Source of the DNA: a virus
IMG/VR virus record: IMGVR_UViG_3300025769_000212
Span: 1 to 46,359 of that record
Direction: 5' to 3' (one strand)
Length of the DNA: 46,359 nt
The notes below the pieces were generated by a model. That model was not told the DNA's origin, searched no databases, and saw only the letters and a list, made by a program, of their open reading frames with translations. The translations under genes were made by a program, and so were the position numbers. Shown here piece by piece: positions 37,128-45,451 of the stretch; position 1 is the stretch's first letter, and every line of letters starts with the position of its first letter.

Positions 37128-40100
37128 GTTCTTGTACATTTGAATTTACTACTTCTGATGGAGTAACAAGAGAAAGTAAGCTTTTTGAAGACCTTAAAAA
37201 GAAACTTGTAAATTTTCCTGGTAAAGCAGAGGAAATTATAAAGTTAGTTCATGGAGGGTCCATAGATTTTGTAATGCTTTATGGAGATTGGCAAAAAGAT
37301 CCTGAAGGATTTTTAGGAAAACATAAGCCAAACTTTAAAAAAGACGCTCTTTATAGCTATTCAAAACCAGGTACGCTAGGCCTTACAGAAGACCAGTTAA
37401 TTTATGGAGAACCACATGTAGATGTGGTAATGGACTACTGGGATAGAATTTTAAAAGAACGATATGATTTCAATACAGGACAGTTCAGACCTGTTGGCTC
37501 TGCTACAGAGGCATTACTTTTAAATATTGCATCTAAACTAGAGTTAGTTATAGATAGGCTTAAAAGAGATAGAGACCAAACAAGAAGAAGAGGGAAAGTA
37601 AGAACAGAAAAAGAAGAAATAGAGAAATCATTAAATACTGAGTCTAGTTTTGAGGCAGCAAAAGGATTGCTTCAATATGCGCTAAATACTGCTAAAATTG
37701 TAGCAGATATCAGAAGAGAAATTCAGGACCTTTCTACAAGACTTGGAGAAGAATTAGATCCTAAAGATAGTAGCGTAGCTGACTCTGCTAGAAAAGTATT
37801 TGAGTATTTAAGTGCATATAATGAAACTTCAGAACTTCTTGCTATTGTTAGACGAGAAGAATTAGACTTTCCAGCAGATCCTAAAACTGGAAAAGATAGT
37901 CCAAGCAGATCTAAAAACATTAATCTGGTAACAGCAGGACTTTCTCCAGAAGAAAGAAAACAACTTCTTGAAGCTTTGGAGCTAATAGAAGCAGAAAGAG
38001 CTAGTATTGAAAAAATGTATGAAGGAATGGCAGAAGAATTTGTATCTGCTAAATTCAATACCAAAGAAGAAGAAATAATTCAATGGCATACTGAAAAATT
38101 TGTAAGAGATTTCAAAAAACAATATCCTAAAAGAAAAAAAGGAAAAGATAAAAATGGAAAAGTAATACCCGCAGAGACAGAAGAGGAGTATGAAAAAAGA
38201 ATGAATGAATACGTAGAAGAAAAGCTTGAAGGAGTCAGGGATTTTATAAAAAAAAGGTCTGAATCCATATTTAGAAATCTTTTACGTGCTTCCAATAACG
38301 ACCTTTCTGGATTTCATAGATGGTTTATGTCTGCCCTTAATGCGCCTTCTCCATTGCTAAGAGCTATTCAAAAAGAAATATCTGTTGTAGAAGACAATAT
38401 CCGAAGAGAATGGATGGAAGATGTAGCTGACTTTGATGATGCTTACAGAGAATTGTTAAAATATGAAGAAAAACAAGGGAATACAAAAGGAAAACTAGGA
38501 GACTTCTGGGATTGGCTTATGGATACAGATGAAAATGGTGTTCCTACAGGCTATTTTGTAACAGAATATTCTGGAGAATGGTTTTTAGCAATAGAAGCTG
38601 CTAAAAACTCAATCTTTTCAGATGATAATTTAACATATTCTGAAAAAAATACAAAATGGAAACAATGGAGAGAAGGGGTTGACCATAGAGGATTTAAAGT
38701 TGAAGGGCATATTAAATTTGTTTTTAAAGTTCCAGGAGATAATAAGGATTATCAAAAAGACTATATAATCAAAAAACAAAATGCAGATCGAACTAAAGAC
38801 TACGGAGATTTAAATGCTTTTATGGACGATATGCGTCAAAGGCATAGAGAAGCAGGTAGTTTGTTTGAAGTTCCTAATCCTGCTGCGTTTAAAAAAGAAG
38901 AACTTGAAAGGTTTAAAAGCAAGAAGTACGAAGAATTGATGGCATTGCCTGCAGATCATCCGCGTAGAAAGTACTATAAAAAATATATGCAGGCTTCTGC
39001 TTTCAATGATTCGAGACTACCATCTTCTTTTAGACTGTTGTACAAAATGCCAAGCATGCGTAAAAGTCTTGCAGAAAGATTCCATGATATTAATCCTGTT
39101 CCGTGGAAATTTTTCGGCACAGGTGTCGGCAGTTTCTATAATGAAATTATAAAACCTTGGGCCAAAGAAACTACAGATTATGTTCCAGGTGAAGTTTCAG
39201 AAAGAGGAGAAGAAGTTTTTGACGATGACAAAAAAGTAGTAAATGTAGATAGTAAGCATAAACAAAGGCAGCACGTACCTATTCATTATAGAGGAGAAAT
39301 AGATATAGAAGATCTTACAAGAGATTTGCACGGATCTTTATTAAAGAATACATATGTATCTAGTGCTTATGGTTACATGAGTGACCTGCTTCCTTATATA
39401 GAAATGATGCTTTATTTTATGGACCCTAAGAATCATAAAACATTTCAAAATGAAGGAGGATCAAAATTATTTGGAAAAGGTTCTGTAGGAAGACTGCTTA
39501 AAAAAGATGCAACTCATACATTTGAAGCGGCTAGAGATCTTATAGAGGCCAGAATGTACGGCATAACTTTAGTAGATCCAGGTTGGGAAGTGGGTCCTGC
39601 TGGTAGAAAAATAAGAGTTACAAAATTAGTGGGGCTATTTCAAAGTTATATTTCAACTACTCTATTAGCAGGTAACTATCATTCTTCTTGGGCAAACGCT
39701 AATCTTGGGCACACAATGACTGCAATCGAAGCGGTAGGAGCCGAATTTTTTGGAGTAAAAGCATTGGCGGGAGCCAATAAAGCCTATATGATGGACTCTG
39801 GCAATATAATGAGAGACCTTTCAGAAAGAAAAGATAGATATTCTACTGTAAATTTATTTAATGAAATATTTGATCCCTTAAATAATTTTTATCACGGTAA
39901 ATATAGCTATGCACATAATAGCAAACTTGCAAACTTTATGAAAAACACAAGTTTGCACTTTTTAAATAACTCTGTAGAGCATCATGTACAAAGCGTTTCA
40001 TTATTAGCATATTTAAAATCTATTTATGTAAAAGACAAAGATGGATCTTATATAAATAAAAAAGGTGAAAAAGTAGAAAGTCGATCTGAAGCAATGACGC

Positions 40101-41050
40101 TATTTGATGCATATAAGAAAAAAGATGGCAAATTAAATCTTAATGACAAAGTACATTTTGTAGAAAGAAGAGTAGGAGAATTATATATTACAGAAAATTA
40201 TAATGATAAAGCATCTAAAGATGTAGTCAATGGTAAAATAACACTTGTAATTCAAAAGATAAATGAAGAACTACACGGAGCTTATTCTATTAGAAATCAT
40301 GCTCCTGTTCAAAGAACAATCTTTGGATCTATGTTATTTCAACTTAAAAAGTTCTTCTTCCCTGGGTTATGGAGAAGATGGGGAGCTATAGATTCTGTAC
40401 TTATGAATTACTTCCCTGGTATAGGACTTTATGCACAAGGTAAATTGCAGCAGGATAGCTATATAGAAGATGAAGGAAAATCTTATGATAGATATTATGA
40501 TCCTATGACAGGCACTGTAAGAGTTTTAGGTACTTGGGCACACACTTTAAAATTCTTTTTTAAATCAATGACAGATCTTAAGAGATTAAAATGGCAAGTG
40601 GCTAGTGAAAATTGGGCAGAATTAACAAGAAATGAAAAAGCTGCTATTAAAAAAACAGTTACAGAATTTGCATTGATTTTTACCCTTCCTTTAATTGCAG
40701 GAGCATTTAAAGCTGCAGCAGAGGACGATGATGATGATAGTGATTACTATACATATAGTTTTCTTGCTTATCGTTTATATAGTGAATTAGTATTATATAC
40801 TAATCCTAAAGAAGCAATGAGAATCCTTCAAAATCCAACAGTTACTATATCTTTTATAGAAAGAGTAATAAAGTTTGGTAGCCAGCTTACAAGTGATGTG
40901 TGGGGATTAGAACTAGAACAATATGAGTCAGGAAGCAGGAAAGGAGATTATAAAGTAATGAAGAACTTTTATGATCTTGTACCTTTTTATAAGCATGCAA
41001 CTCGTCACAAGATTATGTCTGACATCATAAACTACTACTATCGTGATTAG
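37124..41050 (+). CDS. Large RNA polymerase-associated cargo protein with C-terminal membrane segment
   Basis: This 1,308-residue protein starts MSSC, echoing the MASC start of the gene before it. The first ~460 residues are rich in Lys and Glu with coiled helices (KKRSESIFRNLLRASNNDLS). The end resembles, as I recall it, the final large cargo protein of crAss-like phages: a basic aromatic patch (LFQLKKFFFPGLWRRWGAID), a hydrophobic helix (ALIFTLPLIAGAFKAAAE) directly followed by EDDDDDSDYY, and FLAYRLYSELVLYTNPKEAM. No catalytic motif is visible. It is the last + strand gene and is followed by the terminator region. It is likely an ejected protein that works with the polymerase or the entry channel. 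Confidence 0.7.
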   Translation: MSSCTFEFTTSDGVTRESKLFEDLKKKLVNFPGKAEEIIKLVHGGSIDFVMLYGDWQKDPEGFLGKHKPNFKKDALYSYSKPGTLGLTEDQLIYGEPHVDVVMDYWDRILKERYDFNTGQFRPVGSATEALLLNIASKLELVIDRLKRDRDQTRRRGKVRTEKEEIEKSLNTESSFEAAKGLLQYALNTAKIVADIRREIQDLSTRLGEELDPKDSSVADSARKVFEYLSAYNETSELLAIVRREELDFPADPKTGKDSPSRSKNINLVTAGLSPEERKQLLEALELIEAERASIEKMYEGMAEEFVSAKFNTKEEEIIQWHTEKFVRDFKKQYPKRKKGKDKNGKVIPAETEEEYEKRMNEYVEEKLEGVRDFIKKRSESIFRNLLRASNNDLSGFHRWFMSALNAPSPLLRAIQKEISVVEDNIRREWMEDVADFDDAYRELLKYEEKQGNTKGKLGDFWDWLMDTDENGVPTGYFVTEYSGEWFLAIEAAKNSIFSDDNLTYSEKNTKWKQWREGVDHRGFKVEGHIKFVFKVPGDNKDYQKDYIIKKQNADRTKDYGDLNAFMDDMRQRHREAGSLFEVPNPAAFKKEELERFKSKKYEELMALPADHPRRKYYKKYMQASAFNDSRLPSSFRLLYKMPSMRKSLAERFHDINPVPWKFFGTGVGSFYNEIIKPWAKETTDYVPGEVSERGEEVFDDDKKVVNVDSKHKQRQHVPIHYRGEIDIEDLTRDLHGSLLKNTYVSSAYGYMSDLLPYIEMMLYFMDPKNHKTFQNEGGSKLFGKGSVGRLLKKDATHTFEAARDLIEARMYGITLVDPGWEVGPAGRKIRVTKLVGLFQSYISTTLLAGNYHSSWANANLGHTMTAIEAVGAEFFGVKALAGANKAYMMDSGNIMRDLSERKDRYSTVNLFNEIFDPLNNFYHGKYSYAHNSKLANFMKNTSLHFLNNSVEHHVQSVSLLAYLKSIYVKDKDGSYINKKGEKVESRSEAMTLFDAYKKKDGKLNLNDKVHFVERRVGELYITENYNDKASKDVVNGKITLVIQKINEELHGAYSIRNHAPVQRTIFGSMLFQLKKFFFPGLWRRWGAIDSVLMNYFPGIGLYAQGKLQQDSYIEDEGKSYDRYYDPMTGTVRVLGTWAHTLKFFFKSMTDLKRLKWQVASENWAELTRNEKAAIKKTVTEFALIFTLPLIAGAFKAAAEDDDDDSDYYTYSFLAYRLYSELVLYTNPKEAMRILQNPTVTISFIERVIKFGSQLTSDVWGLELEQYESGSRKGDYKVMKNFYDLVPFYKHATRHKIMSDIINYYYRD

Positions 41051-41052
41051 GT

Positions 41053-41095
41053 AAAAAAAAAGGACGAGACCCGCCAATTAAGGGGATCTCGTCCT
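41053..41095 (-). terminator. Strong intrinsic terminator between converging arms
   Basis: AGGACGAGA (41,061-41,069) and TCTCGTCCT (41,087-41,095) pair perfectly, with an inner CCC/GGG extension. Read on the - strand, the stem is followed by eight or nine T (the A-run at 41,053-41,061), a classic rho-independent terminator for the - strand genes. It can also fold in + transcripts but lacks a downstream U-tract there. A further 8-base inverted repeat (41,041-41,048 and 41,114-41,121) flanks it. Confidence 0.88.
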
Positions 41096-41136
41096 AAATT
41101 ACATAGTAAAACCAATCACGAGAAAACTATGCAATT

Positions 41137-41460
41137 CTAAGACCTATCGGTCTCATTCTCTTCATTATCTGTATCTGTTACGTCTTCCGAGTCGATTTCT
41201 TCAGTATTAGACATAAGATCGTCTACGTCTTGCTTATTCATAGCTTTCCAATCATCATATTCGTCTAACTGGGACTGAATTAAAGACCTGATTTCATTAC
41301 TGGTTTCTTTTAAGCTACCGTGTTTACTCTTAACATACGTTCCTTTTTCTCCAGACCATACATTTATACCACGATTTTTCACTCGATTCTTTATGAATCT
41401 TTGACGTTCTCTGTACTCTTCGTAAGATTCGTCTTCTTTCCTTTTTCGACTGTAATCCAT
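41137..41460 (-). CDS. Small charged protein, function unknown
   Basis: The 107-residue product has a basic, Arg/Glu-rich N-terminal half (ESYEEYRERQRFIKNRVKNR), a short middle with GINVWSGEKGTYVKSKHG, and a strongly acidic tail (EEIDSEDVTDTDNEENETD). The split charge pattern suggests a nucleic acid or protein binding factor with a disordered end. It is the last gene before the terminator and begins 12 bases after the ribonucleotide reductase stop, so it is likely in the same transcript. No family is recognised. Confidence 0.62.
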   Translation of the reverse strand: MDYSRKRKEDESYEEYRERQRFIKNRVKNRGINVWSGEKGTYVKSKHGSLKETSNEIRSLIQSQLDEYDDWKAMNKQDVDDLMSNTEEIDSEDVTDTDNEENETDRS

Positions 41461-41472
41461 AACACAAATATA

Positions 41473-43329
41473 CTAAATATTTATTTCACAACTGCCGCCA
41501 GCACAAGCTAGTTCTCCTTTAAGATCTGTATTGTCATCTACTTCTTTAATCTTAGTAAGATCAATGTTAGTTAATTTATCATACATCTCATTAAACTTTT
41601 CTTCAGTAATCTCTTCAAATGGGGCTTGCTGATAAGTTCCACCATCATAAGGTAGTACAGATAGTCCGTTAAAAGTGGCTCTATTTTTCCACATCCATTC
41701 TCCTACAGAATCCCATTCGTCTTCTTTAATAGAAACAGTAGCAGATACATTATGAGTATTTCTGCCATTAATATGGCCTTCTCTTACCCATTCAGTATTC
41801 CACTTGTTTACTCTTTCAAGCATTGACATAGCAGTTTCATCGTTCCTTGTGATAGCACCTTCTGGAGCTTTCTGAGGAATTTCAATAACTGCAGAGTTAG
41901 GAATAAGAGTCATGTCTTCTACAAGATCAGGATGATTGTTAATCAAATATTTATATAATTCTTCATCTTTAGTGCACTGCATTCTACGAATATAATATGG
42001 AGCATGCCATGCATGAATACCTGAGCTGGTACCAAGAACACAACTTGTTGTACCTGAAGGCTTAACAGTTGTAATTCTTGCTGCTGGATTGATTCCTATA
42101 CTCATAGCTGTTTTATAATTAGCATGAATTGCTACTCCTGCAGCTTCCTTCAAATCCATGCCAAGTACATTTCCATTGCATATTCCTGTCATGCCGACAC
42201 CTACAAGAGCATCTTTCTCTGTGGTTTCCTGCCAAATAGGACGTAAATAATGAAAATTACTGAAACCTGCTTGTAGTGTACCAAAGAAAGAAGCAGCATA
42301 TGCAGCTTCGTTAAGATCTAATTGATCTTTTACAATACCTGCATTTACTTCTGTAAGGTTACAGAATTGAAATGGCCTTAGTGCAATTTCACAACAAGGA
42401 TTTGTGCCCCAGTCTTTATCATTGCTAAAATAAACTCCAGGCTCTCCCGCACCACTAGCTTGAATCTTTTTCCAAAGACCCATAAAGAAATCTTTAGTAA
42501 TTCTATGACGCAAAAGAACTGCAGAATTATTCGCTCGACCACGCTGAGGATTATCTTCCCACCATGCTCCTGATTTACAAGAAATCATTTCTTCGTCATC
42601 CGCAGAAAATAGTGAAATCAATGCGGCTCTACGAATACCACCAGCAAGTACAGCATCAGCAATATGACATACCATATCGTGTACTTCAATAGGTGTAAGC
42701 TTTTCACCATCTTCTTTACGCTCAAGCATAAGCTCAAGATTAAATAGACATTTTTTAAGTGGCTCAGGTCCAGGAGCTTTACCACCTGCAGTAACTAAAC
42801 GAGAACCTTTAGGTCTGATATCAGAAAAATCAAATACAGGTTTAGTTTTACGCATACCGAAATATGCTGACATAAGATGTCTAATTGAGTCAGCCCATCC
42901 TTCAATAGAATCACTGATAAGATACTTTTGTTTTTTACGAGGCTTTACAATATCAGGTAGATTATTTACATGGTCACGTTGAACTGAGTAACCAACACCT
43001 GTACCTCCAAGCAGCAAGAACATAGTCTCACTGAATGCGCGATAATCGTCAATAGGTAAATAAGCACAATTATAGACTCTAGATTCTGATTTTTCAATTG
43101 CAGCCCCAGAAAACTGTGCAGCTCTCATAGACATAAGAACTTTCTTTTCTTTTAAAAATTTACCGTATTTATTTATATGATCTGTAATATGAGGGTATTT
43201 CTTTACCATCATAGTAAGATAGCGATTAACTATCTCATCCCATGTTTCTCTTCTTTCTTGACTTGGGACATATTTTGCGTACTTATTAAAGACAACAATG
43301 TCGCTTAGGATCTTATTGCTTTTATCCAT
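41473..43329 (-). CDS. nrdJ: Adenosylcobalamin-dependent (class II) ribonucleotide reductase, monomeric type
   Basis: The enzyme turns ribonucleotides into deoxyribonucleotides using a radical started by adenosylcobalamin. The 618-residue protein shows GGTGVGYSVQ (108-117), FDFSDIRPKGSRL, GGKAPGPEPL, GGIRRAALIS and PSGTTSCVLGTSSGIHAWH, all typical of the monomeric triphosphate reductase. Cysteines match the Lactobacillus leichmannii enzyme. C312 in N-P-C-C-E would carry the thiyl radical (C408 there). C88 and C323 form the redox pair (C119 and C419), and C609/C614 in CAGGSC form the C-terminal shuttle (C731/C736). C312-C323 and C609-C614 spacings equal those of that enzyme. The protein is about 120 residues shorter, so some regulatory parts are reduced. 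It would supply DNA precursors with or without oxygen but needs host cobalamin. Confidence 0.93.
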   Translation of the reverse strand: MDKSNKILSDIVVFNKYAKYVPSQERRETWDEIVNRYLTMMVKKYPHITDHINKYGKFLKEKKVLMSMRAAQFSGAAIEKSESRVYNCAYLPIDDYRAFSETMFLLLGGTGVGYSVQRDHVNNLPDIVKPRKKQKYLISDSIEGWADSIRHLMSAYFGMRKTKPVFDFSDIRPKGSRLVTAGGKAPGPEPLKKCLFNLELMLERKEDGEKLTPIEVHDMVCHIADAVLAGGIRRAALISLFSADDEEMISCKSGAWWEDNPQRGRANNSAVLLRHRITKDFFMGLWKKIQASGAGEPGVYFSNDKDWGTNPCCEIALRPFQFCNLTEVNAGIVKDQLDLNEAAYAASFFGTLQAGFSNFHYLRPIWQETTEKDALVGVGMTGICNGNVLGMDLKEAAGVAIHANYKTAMSIGINPAARITTVKPSGTTSCVLGTSSGIHAWHAPYYIRRMQCTKDEELYKYLINNHPDLVEDMTLIPNSAVIEIPQKAPEGAITRNDETAMSMLERVNKWNTEWVREGHINGRNTHNVSATVSIKEDEWDSVGEWMWKNRATFNGLSVLPYDGGTYQQAPFEEITEEKFNEMYDKLTNIDLTKIKEVDDNTDLKGELACAGGSCEINI

Positions 43330-43371
43330 TTGAATCGGTTTTAAAAAATTTGTGTAAGAATGTAAAGATAC

Positions 43372-43695
43372 TTAAATCACATGCTGATTCCAATCTTTTA
43401 TTTCATTTTTTACTTCTTCTGCTTTCTTTTTTCTAGCAGAGTATGTAGTACCACGAAGCTCAGGGCACTCTTCCATAACTTTACGCCTAGCTCTAGTAAT
43501 GCTTTCATAAGAAGATACTTTTTTATCTGCAAGCATTACAAAAAAACTAGGAGCAGACATGTCGGTAGGATCATATCCGAGTGCTAATAAATCATTCCAC
43601 CATACTCTTGCCATTAAAGCAGAGTCAGCTTCCCTTAGTCTAGGGTCTCTTTGAAGAAGAGATTTAACTCTATTGTATAATTCTTTACTTAACAT
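43372..43695 (-). CDS. Conserved phage protein with RARRK...PELRG motif
   Basis: I start this gene at the ATG at 43,695 (107 residues). An ATG six codons earlier (43,713) would extend the overlap with the SET gene from 11 to 29 bases. The sequence is basic and helical, with DPRLREADSALMARVWWNDL and then SSYESITRARRKVMEECPEL followed by RGTTYSARKKK. To my recollection this S-I-x-R-x-R-R-K...P-x-L-R-G pattern recurs in small proteins of many unrelated phages, often next to replication or nucleotide genes, with no known function. DNA binding is plausible from the Arg/Lys content. It lies just upstream of the reductase gene and is probably cotranscribed. Confidence 0.68.
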   Translation of the reverse strand: MLSKELYNRVKSLLQRDPRLREADSALMARVWWNDLLALGYDPTDMSAPSFFVMLADKKVSSYESITRARRKVMEECPELRGTTYSARKKKAEEVKNEIKDWNQHVI

Positions 43696-44104
43696 TGTAT
43701 AAATTATATTCAAGAGTTAATTCTTCACCTGCTTTGATGTGACGTAAAGTTTTGATATATCTAAAATCTGCATCAATGTAAGCTTTAAGATTAGGAGTAT
43801 CAGAATGATTTATAAACCCTCCAAGAGGAGTTCTAATAAATTGATTTGTAAACCTTTCATCATACACATGGCTTACACCTAGATTTTCTCCTACAGGCAA
43901 CTCTTCTGTAGCAAATAGGCCTAGGCCATTTATTTCAGACGATTTTATTGTAAGCCTATCATCTAAAGGCTTATAGTATTTTGATTTTGATTCCATATGA
44001 TTAGTTTTTTCTAATTGTTCAATTTTGTACCCCATAAGTATACAAAGAACTAATAGCAATGCTATAGTTACTTCATATACTATCTTATGAGGTTTATTAT
44101 TCAT
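43685..44104 (-). CDS. Membrane-anchored SET-domain protein
   Basis: The 139-residue protein has one membrane helix at about residues 8-26 (IVYEVTIALLLVLCILMGY), a polar linker, and a compact SET domain. The hallmarks are INGLGLFATEELPVGE (58-73), G-G-F-I-N99-H-S101-D-T-P-N (cofactor-binding NHS) and A-G-E-E-L-T-L-E-Y133 with the expected catalytic Tyr. SET enzymes methylate lysine side chains with S-adenosylmethionine. Positive charges (NNKPHK) before the helix suggest the SET domain lies outside the cytoplasm or in the periplasm by one reading, though the topology is unsure. Starting at Met37 would give a soluble form. The gene overlaps those on both sides. The substrate is unknown. Confidence 0.78.
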   Translation of the reverse strand: MNNKPHKIVYEVTIALLLVLCILMGYKIEQLEKTNHMESKSKYYKPLDDRLTIKSSEINGLGLFATEELPVGENLGVSHVYDERFTNQFIRTPLGGFINHSDTPNLKAYIDADFRYIKTLRHIKAGEELTLEYNLYNVK

Positions 44105-44237
44105 TATCTACTATAAGGCATACATCTATAAAAGCAAAATAAAAAGCATAATAAGTAGCTTCTTGCATTTCATAAGATCTGTATCCAAATAATATCATGG
44201 GCTTTATACCCACCATAAGTCTCCAATTGCTTTTCAT
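44097..44237 (-). CDS. Micro protein B, 46 residues, hydrophobic C-terminal half
   Basis: This short frame starts with an ATG that overlaps the previous stop by 4 bases (ATGA) and ends 8 bases inside the SET gene. The product begins MKSNWRLMVGIKPMILFGYR and continues with an aromatic hydrophobic run (YYAFYFAFIDVCLIV) before DNE. It could be a one-helix membrane protein. The exact overlap with both neighbours supports it as a real gene, but at this size chance cannot be excluded. Confidence 0.45.
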   Translation of the reverse strand: MKSNWRLMVGIKPMILFGYRSYEMQEATYYAFYFAFIDVCLIVDNE

Positions 44238-44371
44238 GTTCCTATAAATTTTATCATTGTTACTATTAACATTGCACTTATAATATTCATCATAAAGAAT
44301 ACTGGAAACCCATACTTCTTTAATTTAAGAGTATTATGAAGTGTCACTCTGCGTTTTTGAAATTTTTTCAT
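44234..44371 (-). CDS. Micro protein A, 45 residues, single membrane helix
   Basis: The start overlaps the radical SAM gene stop by one base (TAATG). The product has a very basic start (MKKFQKRRVTLHNTLKLKKY) and one hydrophobic helix (PVFFMMNIISAMLIVTMIKF), so it would sit in the inner membrane with its N-terminus inside. It overlaps the next micro gene by 4 bases. The unbroken chain of overlaps from 45,225 to 43,372 argues for translation. Function is unknown. Confidence 0.5.
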   Translation of the reverse strand: MKKFQKRRVTLHNTLKLKKYGFPVFFMMNIISAMLIVTMIKFIGT

Positions 44372-45225
44372 TAGAATATATATCTGATTGTGTTCCAAGG
44401 AATTGTAGATTCATGCAACTCTTTAAATTCTGCTATGTATTTAGCCTTTAAGTTAGATATATATCTGATATTAACTCCTCCATACTGAGAAATTTTATTT
44501 TCTTGTATCCCAGGCACCCATAAATACTTTTCTGCATCAGGATTACTTTCTAAGTTTTTAAAATGCTTAGCTTCATTATGCGTAAGAAATATTACCTCCG
44601 CTAATACTTGATCCTTGTAATCCACATAGTCATCAAGCATTTGAAATAATTCTTTGTAGTCTTCTTTCCAGTTCTGATAAAGTATCACAGGACTGAAGTT
44701 TACATGAACATCGTAACCACTTTCTATAAAAGCATCAATGGCCTTTATTCTATCTATTATTTTACTGGTATTCGGTTCGTGTATGTCAGACATGCGTTGA
44801 GGCATCAGACTGAATCTGATACGTACTTTCTTGCCTGGATCAAAGTCTACAAGATTTGGATTCACATACTTAGTAGCAAATGAACCCATAGCTATAGGAT
44901 GGTCCTTGAAAAACTGAAATATCTTCTTCCACTCATGATGTTTAGCATGCAATGCAAAGTCCTCGTTACACGAGATATCATAAGTAACATAATCTGGATG
45001 GGTCTGGTTAGGCTTTTGAACATCTGCAAAGTATGCATGACTGTTCATAGCTGTAAGAATGTCTTCTGTGTTTGTAGCTATTGTAAGTCCCGTAGGTTTA
45101 CTACGTTTCATGTAGCAATAACTGCAATCATAAAGACAACCATGACCGAAGGAAGGAGAGATATAATCAGTAGAACGTCCTGATGGTCTAATGACCATAC
45201 TTTTACGTTTTACTTTTGTTATCAT
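44371..45225 (-). CDS. Radical SAM enzyme, spore photoproduct lyase-like
   Basis: The 284-residue protein carries the radical SAM cluster motif C30-L-Y-D-C34-S-Y-C37-Y, spaced C-x3-C-x2-C, the spacing found in spore photoproduct lyase (SplB). Before it come DYISPSFGHGC. After it, D-I-S-C86-N-E-D lies 49 residues past the last cluster Cys, close to the position of the hydrogen-donor Cys of SplB (C141, 44 residues past C97 in Bacillus subtilis). The rest (VRIRFSLMPQ, VHVNFSPVILY, VLAEVIFLTHNE) fits a partial barrel. SplB-like enzymes repair a UV thymine lesion by radical chemistry. Related phage proteins may act on other DNA bases. The start overlaps the upstream gene by 23 bases. Confidence 0.82.
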   Translation of the reverse strand: MITKVKRKSMVIRPSGRSTDYISPSFGHGCLYDCSYCYMKRSKPTGLTIATNTEDILTAMNSHAYFADVQKPNQTHPDYVTYDISCNEDFALHAKHHEWKKIFQFFKDHPIAMGSFATKYVNPNLVDFDPGKKVRIRFSLMPQRMSDIHEPNTSKIIDRIKAIDAFIESGYDVHVNFSPVILYQNWKEDYKELFQMLDDYVDYKDQVLAEVIFLTHNEAKHFKNLESNPDAEKYLWVPGIQENKISQYGGVNIRYISNLKAKYIAEFKELHESTIPWNTIRYIF

Positions 45226-45451
45226 CTACAGTTTTATTTACGAGTCCTTGGGGTAAACATTCTTTAGTTACGAATAGACATTTAGACCAATTGTCAGTTA
45301 ATTTTGTTACTGATTTAATATCCTTTTCACTACTCCATTTTTCAAGTAATGATGTAATAGCATGAGCCGCATCGTAAGCTACTACATAGTATGTACTATA
45401 TTCGGTTATTACTTCAAACAACTCAGGTTCTATTATTTCTTTTTTACTCAT
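45203..45451 (-). CDS. Small protein, function unknown
   Basis: The 82-residue product has a compact alpha/beta look: IIEPELFEVITEYSTYYVVA, a helix (AAHAITSLLEKWSSEK), then DIKSVTKLTDNW and a short strand with CLFVTKECL. Phage proteins of this size with an 'F-V-T-x-x' strand order are common and unassigned. It overlaps the upstream micro gene by 8 bases and the radical SAM gene by 23 bases, so it is part of the same coupled operon. No motif suggests a reaction. Confidence 0.6.
   Translation of the reverse strand: MSKKEIIEPELFEVITEYSTYYVVAYDAAHAITSLLEKWSSEKDIKSVTKLTDNWSKCLFVTKECLPQGLVNKTVDDNKSKT

Noticed and set aside
41465-41472. TATATTTG on the - strand, an exact -7 match before the gene at 41,460
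   Set aside because: It lies only 5 bases before the ATG, which would leave almost no leader, and it lacks a well-spaced -33 box. AT-rich DNA gives such matches by chance.
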